A stretch of 64,000 nucleotides of DNA from Trichosporon coremiiforme. Taxonomy: Eukaryota; Basidiomycota; Tremellomycetes; Trichosporonales; Trichosporonaceae. Shown one piece after another: positions 11,209-22,142 of the stretch. The position numbers were made by a program, and so were the translations under genes. The notes beneath the pieces were generated by a model. The model ran no database searches, was not told the DNA's origin, and saw nothing but the letters and a program-made list of their open reading frames with translations. Location of the stretch: positions 311,362 to 375,361 of the forward strand of contig BCJJ01000023.1 of assembly GCA_039545355.1 (NCBI GenBank). The letters run 5' to 3'. The first letter of the stretch is position 1. Each line of letters starts with the position of its first letter.

Positions 11209-11677
11209 GGTGCTCTCTGGTAGGGCTGGATGCATACAGTTGTTAGTATCGTAGTGGTGATACCGAACGAGGCACCGTTGCGGTTTTCGATTTTTGAGCG
11301 GAAACGCCACAAATACAACTTCAGTGCTGACCGATGACGTTCTCTTGGCTCAGAGCGCAGAGTTTATGCCCAGCCTTCGGCGACGACCCAGCCTTCCCCT
11401 TAACCAAATGCGCCGCTTGAGGAGTGAGTGAGTGAAACGAGACAAGTGTCAGTCATCCGCCGGGATAAACCTTAATACCAGACCTCACCTCACACCTCCA
11501 CCCATGGTTGATGTCAGACACTGGAACTAACTTTTGACGTCGCCAAGTGCGGAACGTTCGTCGCGAGATGTCATGTGCCACTGGGAACGATGTGTCGGGC
11601 ATGTCAGACATGCCAGGCTGTAAGAACGGGCGTGAATGCGTGGCCCACCTTCGTTCTCTCCATCACCTACGGCGACG
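11209..11677. other. Intergenic region
   Basis: Short gap between the two secreted-protein genes on the same strand. Contains a GAGTGAGTGAGTGA microrepeat near 11420. No other feature seen. Confidence 0.5.
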
Positions 11678-12455
11678 ATGCTGGCTCACTCGTTCACGCT
11701 GAGTGAGTGCCTTCCGATCGTAGTGTTGCTGACCTCCAGTGCTCACCACGACACTCGCCTCCGCCAGCCTCGTCCGGCGGAAATTCGGCGACCGCCTCGG
11801 CCGCAATGGCAACGTGACCTGGCCGATCCAGACGGTCCCGTATGAGGACAACGACGTGCCCTCGAACTGCACCACCCCCTGCAAAGTCTGGAAAGAAGCA
11901 ACGAGGAAGGGTGCCTGCGCCATTCCTCTGCCCAGCAATCTGCCTGCTGCTGCTCAGACCAGCGCCCTACCGGACGGCAGCACGCTCTCGGCCTGCCCGA
12001 TATGGACTATGCGCAATGAGGACGTCTGCTCCGTACTTGATGTCCAGGCGCAGTGCATTCTGTGCGCGTCCCCGGAGTTGAACGTCACGACGCCAGACTA
12101 CGTTGCGTCGTATGGAGGGCTCGTGAAGGATTGCAAGGAGAAAGGATTCAAGTTGCCCGTAAGTCTAAGCAATAGAGGGTGGGCTGACGAGTGATAGGAT
12201 TCAGTGCCGGGCATTGATATGCAGAATCTCACTGCTGGCGTGCGAGAGCTGCCGGCCGACGAGGGCACACCATGGGATGTGATCTACAACCCCCCGCCGG
12301 CAAACACTCCTGCTGTCGCTGCTGCTGAGGCATCGGGTAGCTTGAGCTCGGCTGCTGCCCCGTCTCCATCCGCACCGTCAAGCGCTGCGCGGCCCTGGGC
12401 CAGCCCTCTCTTCGCAGTGGGACTTATGGCGCTGGCCGCCGTGACCGTGATGTAG
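11678..12455 (+). CDS. Small secreted Cys-rich protein, probable GPI anchor
   Basis: Three exons (11678-11702, 11740-12158, 12198-12455) join in phase. The 25-nt first exon supplies the ATG and completes a signal peptide (MLAHSFTLMLTTTLASAS) that the longer frame alone lacks. A dibasic KR/RRK-like site (LVRRKF) follows. The mature part has eight cysteines between NCTTPC and KDCKEKG, and N-glycosylation sequons (NCT, NVT, NLT). The tail is Ser/Ala/Pro-rich and ends in a hydrophobic stretch (PLFAVGLMALAAVTVM) typical of a GPI-attachment signal. No family recognised. Likely a cell-surface protein. It is convergent with RAD16, whose stop is about 115 bp away. Confidence 0.72.
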
Positions 12456-12569
12456 GTCAGAGAAGGGAGCGGACGTAAGATCTATGTACAATGCATGGGG
12501 AACAGGAATTACAATCAACTGCCATGCTACACGCTGTCGCTACAAACACTTGCTGCTCCGCTGGAGCTT

Positions 12570-15500
12570 TTACATCTTGAACAGGAAGCCGAGGTCCTCG
12601 ACGGTGAGCTTGCCGAGGGCGGCGTCGGGGTCGCGGCTGAGGGCGGCGTCCGTCATGGCGAGCTTCTTCGCCTGCAGCTTGACGATCTGGTCCTCGATCG
12701 AGTCCTCGACGACGAACTTTGTAATCGTCACGGCGCGCTTCTGGCCGAGACGGTGGATACGGTCTGGGGTCAGCTGATCGGCTATCGCATTGTAAGGTAG
12801 AGATACTCACCTCCGGCCTGGTTCTCGACGGACGGGTTCCACTGGCTGTCAGTTTGGCGACACCTGCGCAACTTACCCAAGAGTCCATCATGAACACACG
12901 CGACGCCTCGGTCAGATTGAGCGCAACACCACCCGCCTTCAGCGAGATGAGGAACACAGTGACCTGTGTGTTCTTCATAAAGTGCTGAATCGTCGCGTCA
13001 CGCTGCTGCGGCGTCATGCCGCCCTCAAGACGGCAGATCTGGAAGTTAAAGGAGACCCATTACGCTAACCTACATTGAAGCCAGCACGCTGCAAGCGGAA
13101 CGCAATAATGTCCAGGAACGACACAAATTGGGAGCTGGGGTTAGCTAGCTACTAAGAGGGGTCAGCCTACAAGACAAGTGACTTGATGGTGCAGTCCTGC
13201 TTGCGAAGCTTCTCGAGCTCGTCGACGAGCGCTTCGAGCTTGGACGACGAGCGCCACTTGTCGACGTCGAGACGCGACAGGATGCCCTGGCGCGCGCGCT
13301 TCGCGTTCGTCTCGGAGAGGTCGATAGCCTCCTGCTCGAGGTCGATCGAAATCTCAATGTGGCACACGGGGCACTCGGGCTGAAGGTTAGCTCAGTAACG
13401 GATGTCGGAAGAACGGATGTCGGAAGCTCACGTTGTGGCCTCGGAGCTGCTGCATCTCAAGGTACTGCTTGATGCACTCGCGGTCGAAAACATGGTGGCA
13501 CTGGGACACGATGGCGTCCTCGGCCGAGTCGTTGCAGATGCGGCAGATGCTGCCCTCGGTCGTCGGCTGCGCAAGCGAGCTCGTCTGCGACTTGAGCACG
13601 AGGTCAGGGTGGCACGCCATCTGGCGCATTCTTGTGATGAGCGAGAAGATGTTGGAATAGTCTGGAGTCAGCTTGACCTCTGCAGCAAGATAAGCTCACT
13701 GTTCAAAACGGTTCCAGCCTCGACGTAGGTGTTAAACTCGCGCTTCGCGTTTGTGAAGAGACTCATGTATAGCTCCTTCTCGGCGGGTGAGAAGTAGTCG
13801 CGGCGGATGACGAGTGTGCGCGGGGGAAGGCCAAGGTCATCGGCGCGCTCAATCTTGGTGCGGCTGGGAGTTAGCAGTCGTTGAAGGACGAAACTCACCG
13901 AAGCATCATGCGGTCGAGCAGAATCTTGAGCTTCTTGAACGCGGTGTGACCGGGGTTACCCGGCTCAATGCCGTAGCGGACAATGGGGGTGAGAATCTCC
14001 GAGTTCCAGAACGATACGTGGTCCATCGGCTTGTGCCCGCAGTCGTCACAGTGCCGCCTGTCGCCGAACTTCCAGTGCAGAGACTTGCACGAGCACTTCT
14101 TGCAGTAGTAGAAACTGATATCAGTTTAGGGTCCATGGTTCTTAAGCTTACCTGAAGGGATCGGCGCCGAGGAAGCGGACGAGAGAGTACAGCTCTCCGA
14201 CACGGTTCTGCAATGGCGTGCCCGAAAGACACCAGCGGTACTTGGCCTTGAGCGCGAACGCTGCCTTGGCAGCATTCGTCGTACGCTCCTTGATGTTGTG
14301 CGCCTCGTCGAGGATGACGCGGAACCACTCGAACGCATGCATCGGACTCGGCTCCGTGATCATGAGGTTGCCGCGCTTGAAGCCGCGCTGCTGCCGGCGG
14401 AACGACGCCTCGAGCGTACCGTACGAGCACAGTACGACGTCGTACTTCTTCAGGTCGATCTTGCTGCGCGAGTTGCCATGCCACAGACACACGGAGAAGC
14501 CCTCGGCGTGCGTCTCAATCTCGTTCTTCCACTGCATCAGCGCGACCACGGGCGCAACGACGAGCGACGGCTTGCGACGCGGCTCCGAGAGAAGAAGTGC
14601 AATAGTCTGGATGCTGAGAGTTAGAATGTTACAACTGCAAGTTGACTCACGTTTTACCCATTCCCATCTCGTCAGCAAGCATGCCTCCCTTCCAGGGTCC
14701 TTCCTCCTGCTTCTTCATCCAGTACAGACTCTCCTTCTGGAACGGCAGCAGTGTCAGCTTCAGCGACGGGTGCGCCTCCATGGGGACAGGCTTGACTGGC
14801 TCGAGGTTGGCCTCGAGGTCGCCCCACGCATCCTTAAGTTCGGGGTGATGCTGATGTCAGTTGATGACCCGCAAAGCCTCAACTCACCCTCTGCAGGCGG
14901 ATCTGGTTCTTCTCGCCCTGCGTCAGCTTGCGTCCAAGGTCGGCAGCAAGCTGGCGCTCCATCTTCTTAATCTCTGCCTTCTCCGCGTTCTCCTCGTCCT
15001 TCTCGCGACGGCTCTTCCTCTTCTTCCCCTTCCAGACTTCGGGGAGCTCTTCGCCTTCCACGCCGTCAAGACGCCTTCCTTTGGTCGCCTTCGTCTTGCC
15101 CTTCTTTTTTGGCTGCGGCGAGTCGGACAGGTCAGAGAGGAAGTCAGACTCCTCCGCCTCAGACTCGGATCTATCCCAAACCTTGTCCGCCAGGGGCGTG
15201 CTAGTCCCGCTAGCACCGGGGGTGGGAAGCGCAGAGGAGGAAGCCGAGCCGTACATGCGGCGCTCGGCGGCGCGGAGGATCGCAGCGCGGTTGACCGAGG
15301 AAGGCGCCGGCTTGACCTCCTCCTCGCTAAGGACGAAGTCACTACCCTCATCATCGTCGTCGCTGCTGCTGATCGAGATCACGTTCGCTTTGCCCTTGCC
15401 CTTGCCGCGGGTGGCGGTCTTCGCGAGAGGCTTGTCTTCCTCAGAGTCAGATTCGGGCTCCGCCTTCGCTTTCGGGGAGCGTCCGCGTCCGCGACGAGCA

Positions 15501-15884
15501 GGTGGAGGCGCGGCGATGTCTTCCTTAATGTCATCGCCGTCGTTCAGAAGTAAGACGCCCTCGTCAACAGGCTCGCTCTTCACGGAGGCGCGGCGCGAGG
15601 AGCGCGTCGGCAGGCTGACATGGTCGAGGACCTGGCGCTTGGCCGAGCGGGTGGAGACGGAGGAGGAAGCTGAGGTCAGTAGGGCTAAAGGAGGGTGACT
15701 CACCTCTGCGCTTGGCGCGGGTGGGCTTGATGTCCTCTTCGTCAGACAGGCTGAGGGGTGTCGGGACCTGGTTGCCAGAGGAGGGTGTTGACTCCTCGGA
15801 CGGGGCCGAGAGTGCTTTCTTCTCGTCCGGAGTCGGGAGCGGGTTGCCGCGCGTGGCCCGTGAGGACCGTCGTGTTCCTACCAT
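12570..15884 (-). CDS. RAD16: DNA repair SNF2-family ATPase/RING protein Rad16
   Basis: Acts with Rad7 in global-genome nucleotide excision repair of non-transcribed DNA; nuclear. I read 12 exons: 15884-15704, 15669-14888, 14850-14651, 14613-14152, 14114-13899, 13863-13700, 13661-13432, 13379-13171, 13134-13074, 13038-12877, 12841-12811 and 12763-12570, about 963 aa, all phases agreeing. The acidic/basic N-terminus has Ser-Asp clusters ([13 protein letters not shown]). The ATPase shows DEMGMGKT split by an intron, [12 protein letters not shown] and SGTPLQNR. A Cys cluster ([14 protein letters not shown]) and a RING finger ([18 protein letters not shown] to CPVCH) sit between the two helicase lobes, the hallmark of Rad16/Rad5-like proteins. 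The second lobe has [15 protein letters not shown] and [10 protein letters not shown]. There is no HIRAN domain, which favours Rad16 over Rad5. Confidence 0.93.
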
Positions 15885-16468
15885 CGGGTGTGTGGTGTGT
15901 GCGGGGTGGCGATGGGAATGGGGTGTTTCCAGAACGCGAATGAACGTCGTTGCTGTCCAACGTGGTGTCCCCCGCGTCCTGGGTGACTGTCATATTTTCG
16001 GTGGAGGTCTATCCCGGGTGGTTGACTGGACTTGCATGGACTGACCCATACGCGCGTTCTTTGGCCGTTCAAAGTTGCCGTTTCAGGGTCCGGCACGCGA
16101 AACCCAGGTGCCGATCACCGATCAATCTCCTCCCTGCCCAGCCTGCCTGCAACCCCCCTCTGTGCGAACTGGCCACCGTACGACTGCCAGACCCACTACT
16201 GCGGATGATGGAGACGTCCGCAACGGCCGCAAAAAGTCTCATCACGTTGTGCATCAATCTCACAACAGGTACAAATAATACTAGTGGTTATATGCAAGGT
16301 ATCTTTAATCGTTGTGTAAGATTTCGTAGAATGGGTAGTGCGTTGGTATAGTGTGTTGCGATCCAGGTAACCGAAAGAAGAGGAAGAGACAAAAGTGAAT
16401 CAGTTAGTAGTACCTGCGGGGTCAGTGGGCTGGTCGGAGGCGGGTAGGCAACCAAAAAGCCTGGTCAC
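15885..16468. other. Intergenic region
   Basis: Promoter side of RAD16 and 3' flank of the ERF4-like gene. An AT-richer stretch lies near 16250-16330. No gene or repeat seen. Confidence 0.5.
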
Positions 16469-17438
16469 TCACTCAATCTCGAGCTGCGACGTCAGCTAAA
16501 GTCCGACTGCAACAGACAGCTACTCACATACTGCAGTGCGACGTCGCGCGGGGAAAAAACGTTGAGGCCGATTGGGTTGAACGTCGACTTATTGTATGAC
16601 CGGATGATGGCCTCAGCACGTCGAAGCTCCTGATCGTTAGCTCCAGGGTCAGATTCGGTTAGCAACTGTACCTTCTCAAAGTGACTCGTATGCCACATCA
16701 GACTCGTCCACCACGTCGCAATCGCGAGCAGGTTGTCCATGACAGCCCCGCTGACGGAGTACGCCTCGCGCAGGGGGGCGTTGATCTCCTCGATGAACGC
16801 CGTGAACTTCGCGGGGCTGATGCGCGACTCGAGCTCGAGGGGGAAGCTCGTCGAGAACCTGTATGTCAGCTGCGAGACCCAGATCTTTCAGCTAGACGCA
16901 CTGGCAGATGTCTCCGAGGTGCCAGTTGCGCTCAATGCGGACGATCTCCTTGGGCAAGTCGCGTCCTATCGTTCCCGTTTGCGGTTGGCCGTAGTACGTC
17001 GAGTTCGGCACACCGGCCTGGGGCACGCTGGACCGCGGCTCGCTGTTGTCAGCTTGGGGAAAACGTCGTGCTAGCTCACCCTTGGCCACCGCGCCATCCG
17101 GCCAAGTCGCCCTGGACCTTCTCCTCCCATCTCGTCAGCTTCTTCGGCGGCTGCTCCTCGAGCCACGGCTCGTGAAACGCCTCCGACTTCGCGGTGCCGT
17201 TCAGGGAGGAGAACTTGTCCTGCTGTGACGGCGTCGCGGGGGAGGTTGGTCGCGAGCGCGGCGCGGCGGAAAGCGACGACGGAGGCCGCGGCGACAGCGA
17301 CTTGCGCTCGAACGCCTGCGGCGGCGACGCGGAAGGTGGGCTGTAGTACGCTGTTCCCGCGGCGCCATTCTGAGCAGCCTGCGCCACAGTCGCGATCGCC
17401 GGACGCATGAACGGGTGGTTAGCGGGTGGGGACGCCAT
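16469..17438 (-). CDS. ERF4: Golgin A7/ERF4-type palmitoyltransferase accessory subunit
   Basis: In yeast the Erf2-Erf4 complex palmitoylates Ras at the ER; the family (Golgin A7/ERF4) stabilises the DHHC enzyme. Exons 17438-17080, 17042-16902, 16858-16672, 16629-16528 and 16483-16469 give about 267 aa. Residues 1-130 are Pro/Ser-rich. The conserved domain begins at KEIVRIERNWHLGDICQ, continues with FPLELESRISPAKF and an amphipathic helix (AVMDNLLAIATWW), and closes with STFNPIGLNVFSPRDVALQY then LEIE, the expected family ending, supplied by a 15-nt last exon. Without that last splice the frame ends in an unrelated tail. A 42-nt intron between EK and ELRRAE is a multiple of three and lacks stops, so it could be retained. 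I chose the ATG at 17438; an in-frame upstream ATG at 17549 exists. Confidence 0.82.
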
Positions 17439-18520
17439 GTTGTTGTTCTTTGTGGAGTTGAAGGACGCCAAGGAAGACGAAGAGAGAGGCGAAGGCGGTC
17501 GAAAGGGAGGGGCGGGAAGGGGGCGGCGGGCGTTTGTCACTCGATGCACGGACGTTCACCGGGTCATGCAGGCGTCGGCGGAGTCGAGATGCCGGAAGGA
17601 GGGTGGTGAGGAGTGCGATGGAATGGGCAGAGAGTGAGCAAGTGAGAATTCGTCGTTGAGCAGCGAGCTCACACAGAGCAACAATAGCGGCGGCGGATGG
17701 CAGGTTGGCCAGGGTGGGAGGGCCGGAAGACGGTCAAAGCGGCACGCCAGCTAGATTGGCAAACCAGGCACGGGAGCTGGATGGCGTCGCGGGACTGTCG
17801 ACGGTTCAATGGGCGAGATCCTGTCTCACCGAGCATTCAGACGACGCGAGGGCTGTTCCGCCGCATGGTCGACTGCGCCGTCCGTCTGTAAGTCTGTGCT
17901 CGTTATGAATCCGCGCCAGAACGTGATCACAAACACCTCGCGCGACCATCGCGGACGAAGGCATTCTCAACTTTCACGGCAGGTGCCTGGCGCTTCAGGA
18001 AAGCTTCTTGGATCGCCGCCGGATGGCCAAGCACTCTCTGGAAGGAGAGCGTAGCACGAATAACGGACACTGGGCTACAAACTAGACTGGGACACAAGGA
18101 ACTGCGGACGAACCTTGTCCACAGGCTCTGTGGTGTTTCTATAAGAACGCCGTCACTGTAAGCCCTTCGTTTTGGGGAGGATCGCCCCTAGCAGGTCTCG
18201 GCCATAGTGACCAGGGTTTGTCCCTGTTTTCAAGCAGAACCTCGCTCGCTGCAGATCGGAGGACCAATATTCGCATCTTACACCGCCGCACATGGCGGCC
18301 GAGAGACCTTGCTGACCGAACGTCAACATGATGACCGACGCCATGGAGAGCCTCTTTGCGGGGCTACGGACCCCTCTCAGGGGCCAGTGTCCGCTGGCCG
18401 ACGGCCCAAGGATCCTCCACTCTGCGCATCGCGCCATCGCACCGAGAATGAGTCAGCAAAAACAAGATGGCATCACCCGGAGATTACAACAAGGGGCCCG
18501 GGCCGGGAACAGCGGACAGA
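17439..18520. other. Intergenic region
   Basis: About 1.1 kb between the ERF4-like promoter and the glutathione peroxidase 3' end. I see no coding pattern, RNA gene or repeat. Short open frames on both strands have no supporting features. Confidence 0.5.
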
Positions 18521-19397
18521 TTAGGCGTTGAGGAGCTTCTCAATCTTGGGCGCGATGCTCGCCGGCGTCGTCGTGGAGCCGAAGCGGTCGACGACCTTTC
18601 CGTTCTGGTCGACGAGGAACTTGGTGAAGTTCCTGCGATGTCAGCTGAAGGCGTCACAAGTCAGCTGCAGAGGACATACCACTTGATCGAGGTCGTGCCG
18701 GCGACACCGCCGGCGCCAGGCGCGTTCTGCGACTTGAGCCATGCGAACACCTCGTTCATGTCAGGACCGTTGACCTTGCTCTGCACATGTTAGCTTCGCA
18801 CGAGTAGTAGCCAGCTCACCTTCTTGGCAAGAGGGAAGGTGACACCGTGGTTGACCTGGACATTAGTTGGAAGCAAAGCGCACGAAACTGACCTGGCAGA
18901 ACTCGGCGATCTGCTCGTCGTTGCCTGGCTCCTGGCCGTTGAACTCGTTAGAGGGGAAGCCGATGACCTCGAAGCCGCGGTCGTGGTAGTCCTTGTACAG
19001 CTTCTCAAGGCCAGTGTACTGCTGTCAGCTGCGTGAGAACGCTTCTCGGCGTACCTGGGGGGTGAAACCACTGGGGATCGTCAGCTTCCCGTCCCTTCGG
19101 ACCGCTTCAGCTGCACTTACCACTTGGAAGCAGTGTTGACAATCAGGACGACCTTGCCCTTGAGCGTCGACTGGGATGTCAGCTTACGGTGACCAGGTTC
19201 AGGAAGCTCACGAAGTCGAGGTACTTGTCCTGACCGGGGAGCTGAGCCTTGAGGTCGTAGAACGACTTGTTCCCGGCGTCGGCAGGGAGGTTTTCGTAGC
19301 CGAGCTTGGACTTGATAGCGCCAAACATGTCTGGAGAAGAGGATGCCTTGGATGAGGTGGAGAGATGTCTGGAAAAGGTGGCGAGACGGCGGCTCAT
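18521..19397 (-). CDS. GPX: Glutathione peroxidase (thiol peroxidase, Gpx3/Hyr1-like)
   Basis: Reduces hydroperoxides; fungal members use thioredoxin and may sense peroxide. Seven exons are readable, starting 19397-19212, 19170-19121, 19070-19055 and 19018-18893. The peroxidatic Cys codon is split: NTASK plus TG from exon 2 and T from a 16-nt exon 3 give NTASKCGFTPQ. Further motifs are [13 protein letters not shown] (with the conserved Gln), the resolving-Cys region EFCQVNHG, FPLAKKSKVNG and [14 protein letters not shown]. Two in-frame ATGs exist: 19328 gives a cytosolic-type protein beginning [10 protein letters not shown], while 19397 adds 23 residues rich in Arg/Ser/Leu ([18 protein letters not shown]) resembling a mitochondrial presequence. 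I give the longer form. Dual targeting by start choice is an inference. Confidence 0.88.
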
Positions 19398-19812
19398 TAA
19401 GTAGTTGCTTGTTTCGAGGAAGCCGCAGCATGCGAGCGAACCAAATGTAGGGCGAGCTATCAGCGGGTGGCGTTTATCGTCATAGCCGTGCTGCCCGTGC
19501 CTGGCCGAACCCAAGTTGGCCGGGCAAGTGTCCGTCTCAGGTCCGTACCACACCATGAAGTAAGTCAGGTCAGTCAGCTTGCGAGAGCATCGAAAGAATG
19601 CTGACAGATACCAGATCTGTGGCGGACGTCGGATATAGTTTCGATGCATACATTGATAAAGTATACAGGTAGTGCAAAAATATGATCTAAACGCTGAACC
19701 CTCTAAACTGAAACTGTTGATGATGAAATAGCTGGCCGTGGCTCTGGCCAATTTTTATGTTTTCGCGGCCCAGCGTTGACAGCGGTCATAGACACGTCTA
19801 ACTGTCTATCGT
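19398..19812. other. Intergenic region
   Basis: Upstream of the peroxidase and downstream of DBP3. An AT-richer segment around 19610-19700 is probably part of the DBP3 3' flank or peroxidase promoter. Nothing else seen. Confidence 0.5.
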
Positions 19813-21522
19813 CTAGTCGAATGTGATCTTCGTGGCCTTGGGCGCGTTCGTCGTGTCCTTGTAGAACGCGCCGTAGCTTCCGTGCTCCTTCTTCTTGATC
19901 GTGGAGGGGAAGCGGTCCATCTCCTTCGGCACCTCGGCGCCAGCGTCGCGGAGGACACGCATGAACTCGCCCGCGAGCGAGCGCTCGTGGTTCTCGCCAG
20001 TGAAGAACGTGACAGCCTTTCCGGTCTTGCCGGCACGGCCTGTTCGTCCACAGCGGTGGACAAAGTCCTCGGTCGTGAGCGGGAAGGTGACGTTGATGAC
20101 GAGGGCGACGTCGGGGATGTCGAGACCACGGGCGGCGACGTCTGTAGCGACGAGAACGTTGACGCTGCCGTCCTTGAAGGCGTCAAGGGCCTTGAAGCGG
20201 TCGTTCTGGTTCATGTCACCGTGGAGCGCACCGACCTTGTAGCCAGCGCGGCGGATGGTGTACTCGAGACGCTGAGCCTCCTTCTTGTAGAGACCGAAGA
20301 CGAGGACACGAGCACCGGGGTTCGACTTCAGGTGGTTGCGGAGGTGCCAGGTGAGGCGACCGTCCTTGTCGCGGGGGTTGTCGAGAACCTCAACGACCTG
20401 CTCAATGCGCTTGTTGGCCGAGAGCTCGTCAGAGCCGACAGTAACCTTAACGGGCTCGGTGAGGAAGGACGACGCGAGGCGGCGGACGGACTCGGGCCAG
20501 GTGGCCGAGAACATCACAGTCTGGCGGCCGCCCTCGTGCTTGGGGCAGTGGGCGATGATGCGGCGGATGTCGTTCTCGAAACCAGCATCCAGCATGCGGT
20601 CAGCCTCGTCAAGAACAAGGTACTTGATGCCCGAGAGGTCGAGGTCGCCCGAATCGGCGAGGTCGAGGGTTCGTCCGGGGGTACCGACAACGATGCGGGT
20701 GTTGGGAGCCTTGATCTTGGCGATCTGCTCGCCCTTGGGGACACCACCGAAGAGCGAGACGGCCTCGATGTTGAGCTGCTTGCCGAGCTTGACGAGCGTG
20801 TCGAACGACTGCTGGGCGAGCTCACGAGTAGGCGCGAGCACGAGCATGGCGAGCTTGCCCTTGCCCTTCTTGCCGGCGGGCGGGAGCTGGCTCAGGAGCT
20901 GCATACCGGGCACACCGAACGAGAGGGTCTTTCCGGAACCAGTCTCAGCGATACCGACGACGTCGCGCTTGGCCATGAGCGCCGGCCACGAAACGGACTG
21001 GATGGGAGTCGGCTTCGTGAATGACGACAGGAACTGGCTGATCGCGGGGTTGACGACGAGCGACGCCATGTCGAGGTACGGCGGGTAGAGCGCGGGCTCG
21101 AGGGTGATGTTCTGCTCCTTGAGGAACGCCTTGTCGGCCTCGGTGAACTCGCGAGTGGGAGCAGCCGGGGTAGCCTCAGCGGCCTCGGCGGCAGCAGCGG
21201 CAGCCTTGAGCTTCTTGAGCTGCTTCTTCGAGAGAGCGGGAGCCTCCTGGCCCTCGGCAGGGGTCTGGATGATGGTCTCGGCGGGGGTGGCAGGCGACTC
21301 CTCCTTCGACTTCTTGGACTTCTTGGGCTCCTCGCCGTCGTCCTCGGCCTTGCGCTTCTTGTCCTTCTTCTCTTTCTTGTCCTTCTTGTCCTTCTTCTCA
21401 GGGGCGGGGGCGTCCTCGCCGGCAGCGGCAGCGGCGGCAGCAGCCTTGGCAGCCTTGCGGGCACGCTTCTCCTCCTTGAGCTTGCGGCGCTCTTCCTTGC
21501 TGATCTTCTCTTCCACCGACAT
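19813..21522 (-). CDS. DBP3: DEAD-box ATP-dependent RNA helicase Dbp3
   Basis: Nucleolar helicase for 60S pre-rRNA processing. Uninterrupted 569-aa frame, matching the family length. The first ~110 residues are Lys/Glu/Ala-rich ([17 protein letters not shown]), a likely nucleolar-localisation tail. Helicase motifs in order: [13 protein letters not shown] (Q), AETGSGKT (I), PTRELAQQ (Ia), TPGR (Ib), DEAD (II), FSATWP (III), [12 protein letters not shown] (V) and [13 protein letters not shown] (VI). The start [20 protein letters not shown] has good context. No introns, unlike most neighbours, and strongly GC-biased third positions suggesting high expression. Long open frames on the opposite strand here are a by-product of that codon bias. 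Confidence 0.93.
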   Translation of the reverse strand: MSVEEKISKEERRKLKEEKRARKAAKAAAAAAAAGEDAPAPEKKDKKDKKEKKDKKRKAEDDGEEPKKSKKSKEESPATPAETIIQTPAEGQEAPALSKKQLKKLKAAAAAAEAAEATPAAPTREFTEADKAFLKEQNITLEPALYPPYLDMASLVVNPAISQFLSSFTKPTPIQSVSWPALMAKRDVVGIAETGSGKTLSFGVPGMQLLSQLPPAGKKGKGKLAMLVLAPTRELAQQSFDTLVKLGKQLNIEAVSLFGGVPKGEQIAKIKAPNTRIVVGTPGRTLDLADSGDLDLSGIKYLVLDEADRMLDAGFENDIRRIIAHCPKHEGGRQTVMFSATWPESVRRLASSFLTEPVKVTVGSDELSANKRIEQVVEVLDNPRDKDGRLTWHLRNHLKSNPGARVLVFGLYKKEAQRLEYTIRRAGYKVGALHGDMNQNDRFKALDAFKDGSVNVLVATDVAARGLDIPDVALVINVTFPLTTEDFVHRCGRTGRAGKTGKAVTFFTGENHERSLAGEFMRVLRDAGAEVPKEMDRFPSTIKKKEHGSYGAFYKDTTNAPKATKITFD

Positions 21523-22142
21523 GTTGTGTGATTGGTGTTATGAATGCAAGTGGACAAGCCGTGTGGAGGCACATCATGTAGTGTGCGACTGTCCTTGAAA
21601 CTTTTGGTGCCTGGCACGTGACTTAACTCGGCGGGTGGCAAGGATCTCTGGGTAGTCCGGGGAAACACACTCCTCTATCCCCACCCCACGGCCCCACTCC
21701 TTCCGCTCCTGGCCGCTCAGAACGCACTGCCTGGACTGGCGCGCCAACTCTGCAGACTGCAGGTGGGAGAGACGATCACGGCTGGGGTCCCTGAGTCTTG
21801 CTCTCTCACTGCAATCATGCCCAGGATCAAACACGGGTTCGGCCTGTCTTCTAGACAAGCAGGTGAAGAGTGAGACCATAAGTACGCTGCGGCACACTCC
21901 TACGGCGTGCCGGTCGATTGTCGCGAAACCCAAGGTACATTATTTTGGCTACTTGGTCAAATGAGTCTTTGAAATATTGGGGTATGAGAAATACGATCAG
22001 GAATCCGTCAAGCGGGGGTGTGGATAGTGTGTGGTTGTGTTGTGTCTATGTGTACAGTTGCTGGAAGCCCTCTGGGACTGCGAGACAAGGTGCGAGCGCG
22101 GCGCTCTGCGTCAGCACGCTCGCCCGTTCGGCCCGAAGCTGC
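21523..22142. other. Intergenic region
   Basis: DBP3 promoter plus the 3' flank of the SGNH-like gene. AT-richer near 21940-22010. No gene seen. Confidence 0.5.

Noticed and set aside
19121..19140. Trp replacing the catalytic Cys of the glutathione peroxidase
   Set aside because: This is a read-through artefact. The donor splits the codon and splicing restores Cys.
19882..21024. 380-codon plus-strand frame opposite DBP3
   Set aside because: Antisense shadow of the helicase gene.
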